A stretch of DNA of 32,764 bases from Aureispira sp. CCB-QB1 (GTDB lineage: Bacteria > Bacteroidota > Bacteroidia > Chitinophagales > Saprospiraceae): NCBI GenBank assembly GCA_945870185.1, contig CAMBRK010000050.1, positions 1-32,764 of the forward strand, read 5' to 3'. The notes under the pieces were generated by a model. That model ran no database searches, had not been told where the DNA came from, and saw only the letters and a list, made by a program, of their open reading frames with translations. How positions within the stretch are numbered: the first letter of the stretch is position 1; the number at the start of each line of letters is the position of its first letter. Positions 7,617 to 15,448 of the stretch are shown here, one piece after another. The position numbers were made by a program, and so were the translations under genes.

Positions 7617-7982
7617 ATGGCAACTGAAATTATCGTAATGATACTCTTTTTTTCTACCATGATGGTATTAATTGTTAGTTATTTTAAAACACGTCACAAC
7701 GAACGAATGGCATTAATCAACTCAGGTCGCACAGCCAAAATCTTTGACACCAATGATACCGAATCCAATAAATCCTTAAAGTTTGGATTGTTCTTATTGT
7801 CCATTGGTTTGGGACTTTTGACAGGTTTGATCATAGATAATATTTTGGATACAGAGCCGGCGGGAGTATTTGTCAGTATACTTATATTTGGAGGTATTTC
7901 GTTGATATTTTATCATATTTATGTAGAAGGTAAAGCTAGGAGCTCTGCTTCAAAAAACAGTATTGAAGATGAAATCGTTTAA
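7617..7982 (+). CDS. DUF6249-type small membrane protein
   Basis: 121 residues with three hydrophobic segments: residues ~3-22 ('IIVMILFFSTMMVLIVSYF'), ~55-75 and ~82-102. Between the first two is the family's short cytosolic stretch 'KTRHNERMALINSGRT'. DUF6249 proteins are common in Bacteroidota and often sit next to ECF sigma genes, as here (divergent, 144 bp apart). No enzymatic residues are visible and the function is unknown. The hydrophilic C-terminal tail is short and acidic. Confidence 0.75.
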   Translation: MATEIIVMILFFSTMMVLIVSYFKTRHNERMALINSGRTAKIFDTNDTESNKSLKFGLFLLSIGLGLLTGLIIDNILDTEPAGVFVSILIFGGISLIFYHIYVEGKARSSASKNSIEDEIV

Positions 7983-8013
7983 ATAGAGACGACTTAAATT
8001 CAAGATTAAATTT

Positions 8014-8084
8014 GGGCGTGCCCTTCCGCTATGCTGTAGGTCTGGCTTTCCGCTTTACTTCGTGCTCGCTACTATCCTTCACGC
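8014..8084. repeat. Copy of a Bacteroidota interspersed repeat (GGGCGT...CACGC type)
   Basis: This 71-bp stretch is GC-richer than its surroundings and non-coding. It begins GGGCGTGCCC, has two 'TTCCGCT' units, and ends CGCTACTATCCTTCACGC. From memory it matches a degenerate family frequent between Bacteroidota genes (GGGCGTTnCCC...TCGGGC...CGCTACAATCCCTAACGC). It lies between two convergent genes. Only one copy is in the window, so the family assignment rests on recall. Confidence 0.5.
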
Positions 8085-8115
8085 ATGAGTTATATTTTTG
8101 AAATGGATTTAGCTG

Positions 8116-8511
8116 TTATTTTACACCTTCAAAAGTCGTTCTGAAATAACCACCGCCACCACTTCTGTTTTCAAAGTATTTCAACTTCTTTCCTAAGTTA
8201 AACGTAAATGAAATACCCCAAGTCGGACCACTACTCATCGTAGAAACACTATCACTGGATAAGGGTAATTTCCAGGTGTATTGATCATGAGATCTCAAGA
8301 TTTTAATAGAGTCATCGCTATTGTAAGTCACTATAAATGATCCAGAAAACATAGTGTCTCTAAAGGGTACGCACCTAAGATAAGGTGCTACATCATGAAA
8401 TGTACCAATATATTTACCTTCAAATTTCTCATCTACGGATGTTGTTTCTTTGGTTCAGGAGATAAGTGAAGCAATAAATAGCACACATAAACAAAGCGTT
8501 TTTGGTGACAT
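8116..8511 (-). pseudogene. Small lipoprotein gene interrupted by TGA at the lipobox cysteine
   Basis: An ATG at 8511 starts a clean signal peptide, MSPKTLCLCVLFIASLIS (18 residues). Codon 19, where the lipidated Cys should be, is TGA (8455-8457). The frame then continues as 'TKETTSVDEKFEGKYIGTFHD' (start) to the end at 8116, giving 131 codons in all. One C-to-A change (TGC to TGA) would account for the stop. The body is beta-rich and ends 'GGGGYFRTTFEGVK'; I do not recognise the family. An exact -7 box sits 19 nt upstream, so the gene is probably still transcribed. An internal ATG at 8352 could start a 78-residue piece but it would lack a signal peptide. A sequencing error is possible. Confidence 0.75.
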
Positions 8512-8529
8512 TTTTAATTCTTTAATTAA

Positions 8530-8537
8530 CAAAGATA
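8530..8537 (-). promoter_or_regulatory. -7 box (TATCTTTG) of the broken lipoprotein gene
   Basis: An exact TAnnTTTG on the minus strand, 19 nt upstream of the ATG at 8511. It supports that ATG as the original start. Confidence 0.5.
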
Positions 8538-8567
8538 ATCTAAAAAACACGATTAAGCCAAAATTTT

Positions 8568-9698
8568 TTACAATCGTTGGCTTACTTTTTTGACCATTTC
8601 GTCTTTCCAAGTTTTGAAAGCACCTTCCTGAATTTTTTTTCTACTTTCTGTGACAAGCCATAGGAAGAAACTTAGATTTTGTAAAGTGGCTAACTGTGCT
8701 CCAAGCAATTCTTCTACCTTAAACAGATGTCTTAGGTAAGCTTTGGTGTGGGTTCTACTGGTGATGGCAGTACTTCCTTCGTCTATTGGGCTAAAGTCAT
8801 CCTGCCATTTGACGTTTTTTATGTTGATGATTCCGTTTTGGGTATATAGCAACCCATGTCTTGCATTTCTGGAAGGCAGCACACAATCAAACATATCTAT
8901 ACCAAGAGCGATAGACTCCAGTATATTTTCGGGCAAACCGACACCCATTAGATATCGTGGCTTCTCTGACGGCAAAATACCACAGACCAACTCAGTCATG
9001 GCATACATGTCCTCATGTGGTTCGCCTACAGAGAGGCCTCCGATGGCATTTATATCCTGATTTTGCGAAGCTATAAATTCAGCTGATTCTTTGCGTAAAT
9101 CAGGGAAAGTGCTTCCTTGTACGATAGGTGAAAAGGTCTGATGATAATCATAAACTGGAACCGTTTCATCCATTCTTTGTATACATCTTTTGAGCCACCT
9201 ATGTGTCATATGCATGGAGTTTTTGGCATATTTGTACTCGCAGGGGTAAGGTGTACATTCGTCAAATGCCATGACGATGTCTGCACCGATTATTCTTTGT
9301 ATATCCATCACAGATTCTGGACTGAAAAAATGTTTAGAGCCGTCTATATGTGATTGAAATTTAACTCCTTCTTCGGTGATTTTGCGCATTCCTTTAAGAG
9401 AATACACTTGATATCCTCCAGAATCTGTCAGTATCGGTCGGTCCCAATTGATAAATTTGTGCAGACCTCCAGCTTTTTTTAGGACATCAGTACCAGGACG
9501 AAGATATAGATGATATGTATTTCCAAGAATGATTTGCGCCTGAATTTGATCTTTTAATTCTTGTTGGTGAATGCCTTTGACAGTACCTTGTGTACCTACC
9601 GGCATGAAAATAGGAGTTTGTATATTTCCGTGAGCCGTGGTGATGACTCCTGCCCTTGCCGATGATTGTGTATCTTTATGTTCTATTTTGAATGTCAT
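8568..9698 (-). CDS. tgt: tRNA-guanine(34) transglycosylase without zinc ligands
   Basis: 376 residues, full length for bacterial TGT, which exchanges guanine-34 for preQ1 in tRNAs with GUN anticodons on the way to queuosine. The (beta/alpha)8 barrel is intact: D92 in 'TDSGGYQV' (general acid/base), 'DECTPYP', 'GGLSVGEP' and nucleophile D271 in 'MFDCVLPSRNARHG'. The structural zinc site is gone. The positions matching the Cys-Cys-Cys-His set of the E. coli enzyme, at identical spacing (2, 3, 26), are S309, A311, S314 and Q340. Loss of cysteines in this place is, as I recall, common in Bacteroidota. It is the last gene of the SPOR-rodA-tgt unit (43 nt after rodA). Confidence 0.95.
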   Translation of the reverse strand: MTFKIEHKDTQSSARAGVITTAHGNIQTPIFMPVGTQGTVKGIHQQELKDQIQAQIILGNTYHLYLRPGTDVLKKAGGLHKFINWDRPILTDSGGYQVYSLKGMRKITEEGVKFQSHIDGSKHFFSPESVMDIQRIIGADIVMAFDECTPYPCEYKYAKNSMHMTHRWLKRCIQRMDETVPVYDYHQTFSPIVQGSTFPDLRKESAEFIASQNQDINAIGGLSVGEPHEDMYAMTELVCGILPSEKPRYLMGVGLPENILESIALGIDMFDCVLPSRNARHGLLYTQNGIINIKNVKWQDDFSPIDEGSTAITSRTHTKAYLRHLFKVEELLGAQLATLQNLSFFLWLVTESRKKIQEGAFKTWKDEMVKKVSQRL

Positions 9699-9741
9699 GT
9701 TGTAATTAGCTGATATTTTAAAGGAAGACCATGAGTTGTCA

Positions 9742-11157
9742 TTAATTGGATCTAAATCTGGCCATATCCATTTTTACCAACACACTGATCATGATAGAAA
9801 ATGCTATCAAAGATGAGCCTCCTTTACTCAAGAAGGGTAGTGGAATACCTACTACAGGCAGTAGACCCATGGTCATTCCGATATTAAATGCAAAGTGTAC
9901 CAAAAGAATACCTGCTATGGAGTAACCATAATTACGTATAAATTCTAGATTGGCTCTTTCTGCAATGGTGATGCATCTAAATAACAATATGGTAAACAAA
10001 AAGATAACACCTAAACTACCTATAAAACCTTGCTCTTCTCCGATAGAGGTAAAGATAAAGTCAGTAGATTGCTCTGGAACATAATCTAGTTTTGTCATTT
10101 CACCTTGTAGAAAACCTTTACCCGTTAGGCCTCCTGACCCGATAGCAAGTTTTGACTGAATGATGTTGTACAGCGATCCTCGAGGGTCGCATTTTTCTGG
10201 TCTTAACCACACATTGATACGCTCTTGCTGATGTGACTTCAGTACATTATCAAAAACATAACTAGAGGTAAATGAAAACAAAGTCGCTATACTTATTATG
10301 GGTATTACCAAAGATAATATGTTAAAATTTCTTTTTTTAAGTTGTAAAAAAAGATACAAAACGAAACCTGATAATGATGGCAGCAAAACCCAAATTTGCT
10401 CTTTCTGATACATTAGAAATACGATCACACCCAAAATACCTAGTGAAAAAAGAGCAGCCCTTTGTGCTTTTTCGATATCAAAAATAAAAATGGCAGTACT
10501 TAGAAATAATAAAAACACCAAAACAAAGAATGTACTATACATCAGTGAAAGTATGAAAATAGCAGCAGCACCTATTCCAACTAATAGCACGGCTCCAGAC
10601 ATTCCTCTTCTATAAAGCAGTATAAAAAAGGAAAGATATACGAGTGACGACCCAAAATCTGGCTGCAATAATATCAATAACGCTGGCCCTAAAAACAAGG
10701 CTAACGATATAATGAATACATTGCTTTTGGTAATGGTGGATTTAAAAAAGCTTAAGTAGCTGGATACGGCTAGTGCAGTTCCGAATTTCGCCCACTCTGC
10801 GGGTTGTATCGAGAAAAAACCAAAGGAAAACCAAGCCTTTGCTCCATTAATTACTGAACCAAAAATCAATACAAGTATCAATAATAGTACTGTAGTTCCA
10901 TAAATAGGAAACGCCAAAGTATTCCAAAACTTCCAATCAATGGTTAAAACTGCTAAAAAAGTTAGGATAGAAAGTACCACCCATAACGATTGTGCTCCTA
11001 TGGGAGATGTAATATCGAATACAGCATATGGAACTTTGGGGTCGTACAATGTGGAGAATACCATAAACCATCCTATGATGACCAAACTGAAATATACTGA
11101 CAATGTCACCCAGTCAAAGGATTTGTTTTTGGAAAGCGAATCTCTTCTTTGTGCCAT
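9742..11157 (-). CDS. rodA: Rod shape-determining SEDS glycosyltransferase RodA
   Basis: A 471-residue polytopic membrane protein of the SEDS (FtsW/RodA) family, which polymerises lipid II during side-wall growth with PBP2. About ten hydrophobic segments are visible. The conserved periplasmic loop has 'DPRGSLYNIIQSKLAIGSGG', 'LTGKGFLQGE', 'YVPEQSTDFIF' and 'IGEEQGF'. The C-terminal motif is 'PLPFLSKGGSS', with Lys where Tyr is usual. RodA rather than FtsW is chosen from the 'VDWKFW' N-terminal layout and lack of an ftsW gene context. The stop of the upstream SPOR gene is 7 nt away. Peptidoglycan synthesis and a SPOR (glycan-binding) protein in one unit fit together. Confidence 0.9.
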   Translation of the reverse strand: MAQRRDSLSKNKSFDWVTLSVYFSLVIIGWFMVFSTLYDPKVPYAVFDITSPIGAQSLWVVLSILTFLAVLTIDWKFWNTLAFPIYGTTVLLLILVLIFGSVINGAKAWFSFGFFSIQPAEWAKFGTALAVSSYLSFFKSTITKSNVFIISLALFLGPALLILLQPDFGSSLVYLSFFILLYRRGMSGAVLLVGIGAAAIFILSLMYSTFFVLVFLLFLSTAIFIFDIEKAQRAALFSLGILGVIVFLMYQKEQIWVLLPSLSGFVLYLFLQLKKRNFNILSLVIPIISIATLFSFTSSYVFDNVLKSHQQERINVWLRPEKCDPRGSLYNIIQSKLAIGSGGLTGKGFLQGEMTKLDYVPEQSTDFIFTSIGEEQGFIGSLGVIFLFTILLFRCITIAERANLEFIRNYGYSIAGILLVHFAFNIGMTMGLLPVVGIPLPFLSKGGSSLIAFSIMISVLVKMDMARFRSN

Positions 11158-11164
11158 CTTATAA

Positions 11165-11602
11165 TTAGTTGCTTACTAAGGCACGTTTACTTACATTGTC
11201 ATACACAGGTGTAGCTGATAGGAAAGTCTTCTTCAGATCCAGGAGAAAGGACATCAACTTATTTTTGTTTTCAAAATAGCCTACCCTCACCTGATAGTAG
11301 GGTGATACATGTTTCCAATCCATATTCATGCCTGGGTACATGCCGCTAAATTGTGACATAGCTTTTTCCATTTCTCTTCTATCATCTGTTGTGATAATCT
11401 GAATACGCCAAGCTTTTATATTTTCGTTGGCTTTTCCATTGGCAATAAATCTTTCCATCATTTTATCTACTGAAGATGATGTATTTACCTTTACGTTTTC
11501 TTGTGCAAAACTATCAGATATCATCAAAACCATAAACATCAAAATAATAATATACATTTTGAAATCAAATGAGCCGAAAGAATATTTTTTGTTTATAAAC
11601 AT
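11165..11602 (-). CDS. Secreted SPOR-domain protein
   Basis: 145 residues. A signal sequence occupies ~1-33 with a long n-region; the hydrophobic part is 'MYIIILMFMVLMISDSFAQ', cleaved at A-Q. Met16 is an alternative start. The C-terminal ~75 residues form a SPOR-like alpha/beta fold: strand 'AWRIQIIT', helix 'DRREMEKAMSQFS', strand 'YYQVRVGYF', helix 'NKLMSFLLDLKKTF' and last strand 'ATPVYDN'. SPOR domains bind denuded glycan strands at sites of wall growth or division. It lies directly upstream of rodA in the same direction, which fits a cell-wall role. An exact -7 box is 18 nt upstream of the start. Confidence 0.75.
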   Translation of the reverse strand: MFINKKYSFGSFDFKMYIIILMFMVLMISDSFAQENVKVNTSSSVDKMMERFIANGKANENIKAWRIQIITTDDRREMEKAMSQFSGMYPGMNMDWKHVSPYYQVRVGYFENKNKLMSFLLDLKKTFLSATPVYDNVSKRALVSN

Positions 11603-11619
11603 GTAAATGATTCAAAACG

Positions 11620-11627
11620 CAAAATTA
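11620..11627 (-). promoter_or_regulatory. -7 box (TAATTTTG) of the SPOR-rodA-tgt unit
   Basis: An exact TAnnTTTG on the minus strand, 18 nt upstream of the SPOR gene start. No other strong promoter is seen inside the three-gene unit. Confidence 0.5.
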
Positions 11628-11668
11628 AGTAAATTTTACCAAAAATCCTTATTTGAATTCGTTTTTAC

Positions 11669-11676
11669 TACCTTTG
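11669..11676 (+). promoter_or_regulatory. -7 box (TACCTTTG) of prfC
   Basis: An exact TAnnTTTG on the plus strand, 25 nt upstream of the prfC ATG. It is divergent from the SPOR-rodA-tgt promoter, 41 bp away. Confidence 0.55.
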
Positions 11677-11701
11677 TGGCCTTTTTAAGACCAACAGAAT
11701 T

Positions 11702-13282
11702 ATGAGTCATCAATTAGAATTGCAAAAAAGAAAGACATTTGGTATCGTAGCACACCCTGATGCTGGAAAAACAACACTCACTGAAAAGTTATTGCTTTTT
11801 GGAGGTGCCATACAGGAAGCAGGTGCGGTCAAATCAAACAAAATTAAGAAAAGTACAACTTCTGACTTTATGGAAATAGAAAAACAGCGTGGTATCTCTG
11901 TGGCTACTTCCGTGATGGCTTTCGAATATAGAGACAAACAAATCAATATCCTCGATACACCAGGTCACAAAGATTTTGCTGAAGATACTTATCGTACACT
12001 CACCGCTGTGGATAGCGCTATCGTAGTGATCGACGTAGCCAAAGGTGTGGAAGAGCAAACTGAGAAGCTTGTAGAAGTTTGCAAAATGCGAAAAACACCT
12101 ATCATCGTTTTTGTCAATAAATTAGACCGCGAAGGTAAAGATGGTTTTGATTTGCTCGATGAAGTGGAGACCAAGCTAAAGCTCAAAGTAACACCACTCA
12201 GTTGGCCTGTAGGAATGGGCCAAAGATTTAAAGGTGTATATAGCTTATATGAAAAAAATCTTTTGCTGTTTAGCCCACACGGTAAGCAAGATGGAGAAGA
12301 TATATTTAAAATTACCGATCTGAATGATGGCTTACTAGATCAGAAAATAGGGAAGATATCTGCGGATGAGCTCAGAGACGAAATCAATACCATTGTATCA
12401 GTGTATCCCGATTTTTCTAGAGAAGACTATCTCAATGGCGATATTTGTCCTGTATTTTTTGGTAGTGCTGTCAATAATTTTGGTGTTCGGGAGCTCTTGG
12501 ATTGTTTTGTAGACATCGCACCCAATCCGCTGCCCAGAGAAACGGAAGAACGTATCATCAACCCTGAAGAAAGTAAGTTTACGGGCTTTGTATTCAAAAT
12601 ACACGCCAACATGGACCCAAAACATCGGGACAGGATCGCCTTTTTGCGTATTTGTTCTGGCGTTTTTGAGCGAAATACCAATTATTTTCATGTGCGTCAA
12701 GGCAAAAACATGAAATTTCCCAATCCTACAGCCTTCATGGCATCCAAAAAATCGGTCATAGACGAGGCTTATCCAGGAGATATTGTAGGTCTTTACGATT
12801 CGGGCAATTTTAAAATTGGTGATTCGCTTTCTGAAGGCGAAGTATTGCATTTCAAAGGTATCCCAAGTTTCTCACCCGAGCAATTCAGGTTTGTCAACAA
12901 TACCGATCCTATGAAAACCAAACAACTCAATAAGGGATTGGATCAACTTATGGACGAAGGTGTTGCACAGCTTTTTACCAAAGAAGATAATGGTAGAAAA
13001 ATCATAGGTACCGTGGGAGCCCTACAGTTTGATGTCATCCAATATAGGCTCAAGCATGAGTATGGTGCATCATGTGATTATGAACCCATACATCTCCACA
13101 AAGCTTGTTGGATTAGTTGCAAGGACCCTATAGCACTCAAGGAGTTCATCTCGAGAAGGAAAAAAGATCTCGCCAAAGACACAGATGGCAAACTTGTTTT
13201 TCTAGCAGAGTCCGCATGGACGCTTAAGATGGCTCAGGACAATCACCCTGAAGTGGAGTTTCATTATACTAGTGAGTTTTAG
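11702..13282 (+). CDS. prfC: Peptide chain release factor 3
   Basis: 526 residues, the normal size of RF3, a GTPase that removes RF1/RF2 from the ribosome after termination. GTPase motifs: P-loop 'HPDAGKTT' (18-25), switch I 'QRGISV' (62-67), 'DTPGH' (85-89) and 'NKLD' (139-142). Domain II includes '[20 protein letters not shown]' and the family 'RHVRQGK'-like '[11 protein letters not shown]'. Domain III ends with 'FQYRLKHEY'-like '[11 protein letters not shown]'. It is distinct from EF-G by length and by lack of domains IV and V. It is transcribed alone and is convergent with the aminopeptidase gene downstream. Confidence 0.97.
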   Translation: MSHQLELQKRKTFGIVAHPDAGKTTLTEKLLLFGGAIQEAGAVKSNKIKKSTTSDFMEIEKQRGISVATSVMAFEYRDKQINILDTPGHKDFAEDTYRTLTAVDSAIVVIDVAKGVEEQTEKLVEVCKMRKTPIIVFVNKLDREGKDGFDLLDEVETKLKLKVTPLSWPVGMGQRFKGVYSLYEKNLLLFSPHGKQDGEDIFKITDLNDGLLDQKIGKISADELRDEINTIVSVYPDFSREDYLNGDICPVFFGSAVNNFGVRELLDCFVDIAPNPLPRETEERIINPEESKFTGFVFKIHANMDPKHRDRIAFLRICSGVFERNTNYFHVRQGKNMKFPNPTAFMASKKSVIDEAYPGDIVGLYDSGNFKIGDSLSEGEVLHFKGIPSFSPEQFRFVNNTDPMKTKQLNKGLDQLMDEGVAQLFTKEDNGRKIIGTVGALQFDVIQYRLKHEYGASCDYEPIHLHKACWISCKDPIALKEFISRRKKDLAKDTDGKLVFLAESAWTLKMAQDNHPEVEFHYTSEF

Positions 13283-13449
13283 GAAGGAATTTTTGGTTTA
13301 TTAGACTGATCTCGACTTTAAAAAGCTTGCTTATTTTTCTGTCGGAGGAGTTACTTTATAATTGTCATGAAGATTTGTGTTTTAATAAAATAAATCCACT
13401 CGTCCAACTTATTTTTTGGTACATTATATTGTCAAAATCGAAAATTCTA

Positions 13450-15225
13450 CTATATCTTCCTACATTTTTCTTTAAACCAGGCTTTTTCATCTCCTTTGAG
13501 TAGTGGCGAAATTTGTGCATACACTTTTTTGTGGTAATCATTGATCCATTGGATTTCGGCTTTGGAGAGCCTGCTTTTATCGATTAATGCATGTTCAAAT
13601 GGATATAGTGTTACGGTTTCGAATTCCAAAAAACCTGGAGTTGCTGATGGTACACATAGTATCAAATTTTCGATACGCATACCAAAGGCTCCTTCTTTGT
13701 AAAAACCCGGCTCATTGCTAGATAGCATTCCTGGCAGATGGACAGTCTTTCCTCTTTCCGCTACATTGGGGGCAAAACCTTGTGGTGGTTCGTGTACATT
13801 CATAAAAAAACCAACTCCATGACCTGTGCCGTGGCCATAATTCATACCTTCCTTCCATAAATATTGTCGGGCAAATGTATCTAACTGAACGCCCATAGTT
13901 CCTTCGGGAAACTTTGCCTTGGACAAAGCCACCATACCTTGCAAAATGACTGTATATGCTTTTTTCTCTTCGTCTGAAGGAGTGCCGAGTGTAAAAGTTC
14001 TGGTGATATCTGTGGTACCGTCACAATATTGGCCGCCGCTATCTACCAGCAAGATACCTTCAGGCATTATGGTTTTGCACGTTTCTGGCTCAGGATGGTA
14101 ATGTATGATGGCACCATTTTCCCGATATCCCACTATAGCACCAAAACTTTCGTTGTGATAATATTTTTGTTTGCTTCTATTGGCTATTAATTGATGAGCT
14201 ACATCAGTTTCCTTTACTATTTCTTTATTATGTAGTGCGTTTTCAAGCCAATAAAAAGTATGTGCAAGTGCTGCGCCATCTTTTTTCATCACATTTCTGA
14301 TATGGCCGCATTCGATTACGTTTTTGATAGCCTTGAGTCCTTTGGGTATCGATGTGCCGGTGATGATTTTGGCATTGATAGCCTCATAAAGAGTGGCGCT
14401 GCAAAGATTGGGGTCTGTAAGGATGGACTTTCCACTTTCTAATTGATTGAGAAAGCCAATGATATCGTCGTAATGATGGATTGTGACGTGATTTGTTTTT
14501 AAGGCTTCTGACGCAGCTTTGGAAAGCTTACCAGGATGAATAAAAAGATGGGCATCATTTTTTGCAATCACTGCATAGGCTATGGCTACCGGATTGTAGT
14601 CGACATCTTTACCCCTAATGTTGAACGTCCAGCATAGATCGTCCAATGCAGTAATCAAATGGTGGTCTGCACCAGAATTTTGCATTTCTACCCTGATCGA
14701 CGAAAGTTTTTGGTCTATCGACTTCCCTGCATATTTGGTTTCATGGAGTGTGACAGTTTCCATAGATAATGCAGGTCTGTCAGCCCAAGCCTGTGATACC
14801 AAGTCTAATCTATGTAAAAGATTCATATTGGATGCTGATAAGGTAGATTTCATACTATCCACTGCACTTTTTGAAAACATCAGTCCGTTGATAGCTACTG
14901 TTGATCCTGAGGGAAGTTCATCCACTAAAAAATCTATCCATGGCGCCGAAAATTGATTGATCATTTTATGCAGTACAACCGATGTTCCTTTGAGTTCCAT
15001 CTCACCTTGGATAAAGTATCGGGAGTCAGTCCACAATCCTGCATGCTTTTGGGTAATAGCTACCGTACCCGCTGATCCTGTAAATCCTGATATCCATGCT
15101 CTTTCTTGCCAATGAGCGGCAACGTACTCACTCTGATGTGGGTCGCTCGATGGTATGATAATAGCATATACTTTATTTTCAGCCATGATAGCTCTTAAGC
15201 TTTTAAGTTTATCAGCTACATTCAT
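13450..15225 (-). CDS. M24B Xaa-Pro aminopeptidase, long form
   Basis: 591 residues: two creatinase-like N-terminal domains (~5-150 and ~160-320), the M24 'pita-bread' catalytic domain (~320-540) and the C-terminal extension found in eukaryote-type APP1 and Bacteroidota enzymes. It removes the N-terminal residue from peptides with proline at position 2, using two metal ions. All five ligands are present with APP1 spacing: D395 ('DSGGQYCDGTTD'), D406, H469 ('GHGTGHGVGFF'), E505 ('SSNEPGFY') and E519 ('MRIEN'). The catalytic histidine region 'NVHEPP' is also present. There is no signal peptide, so it acts in the cytoplasm, probably on peptides taken up after extracellular proteolysis. It stands alone on the minus strand, between prfC and rpoN. 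Confidence 0.94.
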   Translation of the reverse strand: MNVADKLKSLRAIMAENKVYAIIIPSSDPHQSEYVAAHWQERAWISGFTGSAGTVAITQKHAGLWTDSRYFIQGEMELKGTSVVLHKMINQFSAPWIDFLVDELPSGSTVAINGLMFSKSAVDSMKSTLSASNMNLLHRLDLVSQAWADRPALSMETVTLHETKYAGKSIDQKLSSIRVEMQNSGADHHLITALDDLCWTFNIRGKDVDYNPVAIAYAVIAKNDAHLFIHPGKLSKAASEALKTNHVTIHHYDDIIGFLNQLESGKSILTDPNLCSATLYEAINAKIITGTSIPKGLKAIKNVIECGHIRNVMKKDGAALAHTFYWLENALHNKEIVKETDVAHQLIANRSKQKYYHNESFGAIVGYRENGAIIHYHPEPETCKTIMPEGILLVDSGGQYCDGTTDITRTFTLGTPSDEEKKAYTVILQGMVALSKAKFPEGTMGVQLDTFARQYLWKEGMNYGHGTGHGVGFFMNVHEPPQGFAPNVAERGKTVHLPGMLSSNEPGFYKEGAFGMRIENLILCVPSATPGFLEFETVTLYPFEHALIDKSRLSKAEIQWINDYHKKVYAQISPLLKGDEKAWFKEKCRKI

Positions 15226-15315
15226 TTTATATTATTTATATTTGATATTTGTAAACAGATGATTAATAAATTAAATAAATATTACAAAAATATTTAATAT
15301 ATTAAAAACATTTTG

Positions 15316-15323
15316 TACTTTTG
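15316..15323 (+). promoter_or_regulatory. -7 box (TACTTTTG) upstream of rpoN
   Basis: An exact TAnnTTTG on the plus strand. It leaves a leader of about 120 nt before the rpoN ATG, much longer than for the other genes here. I saw no clear structured element in the leader. Confidence 0.4.
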
Positions 15324-15448
15324 TCCCGTAAACATACGATGTAATATTAACAGAGCAAAGGAAACTCTTTACTTTTTTCTTTTGTTATCTTTAAGGCATG
15401 GTGTTTTTAAATTTTCATAATTGTAGATCAAGGTAAAAGAAGAGTAAG

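Noticed and set aside
8455-8457. TGA as a selenocysteine codon in the lipoprotein gene
   Set aside because: No SECIS-like hairpin is evident just after it, the expected residue is a lipidated Cys, and a single-base nonsense change or read error is simpler.
12398-12850. 150-codon minus-strand ORF inside prfC
   Set aside because: Antisense shadow of a well-conserved gene; the product has no domain-like pattern.
13283-13449. Gap between prfC and the aminopeptidase gene
   Set aside because: I found no hairpin, repeat or small gene that I could support there.
15240-15310. Very AT-rich stretch upstream of rpoN as a replication origin
   Set aside because: No DnaA-box cluster and no dnaA or other origin genes nearby; it is ordinary promoter-region AT richness.
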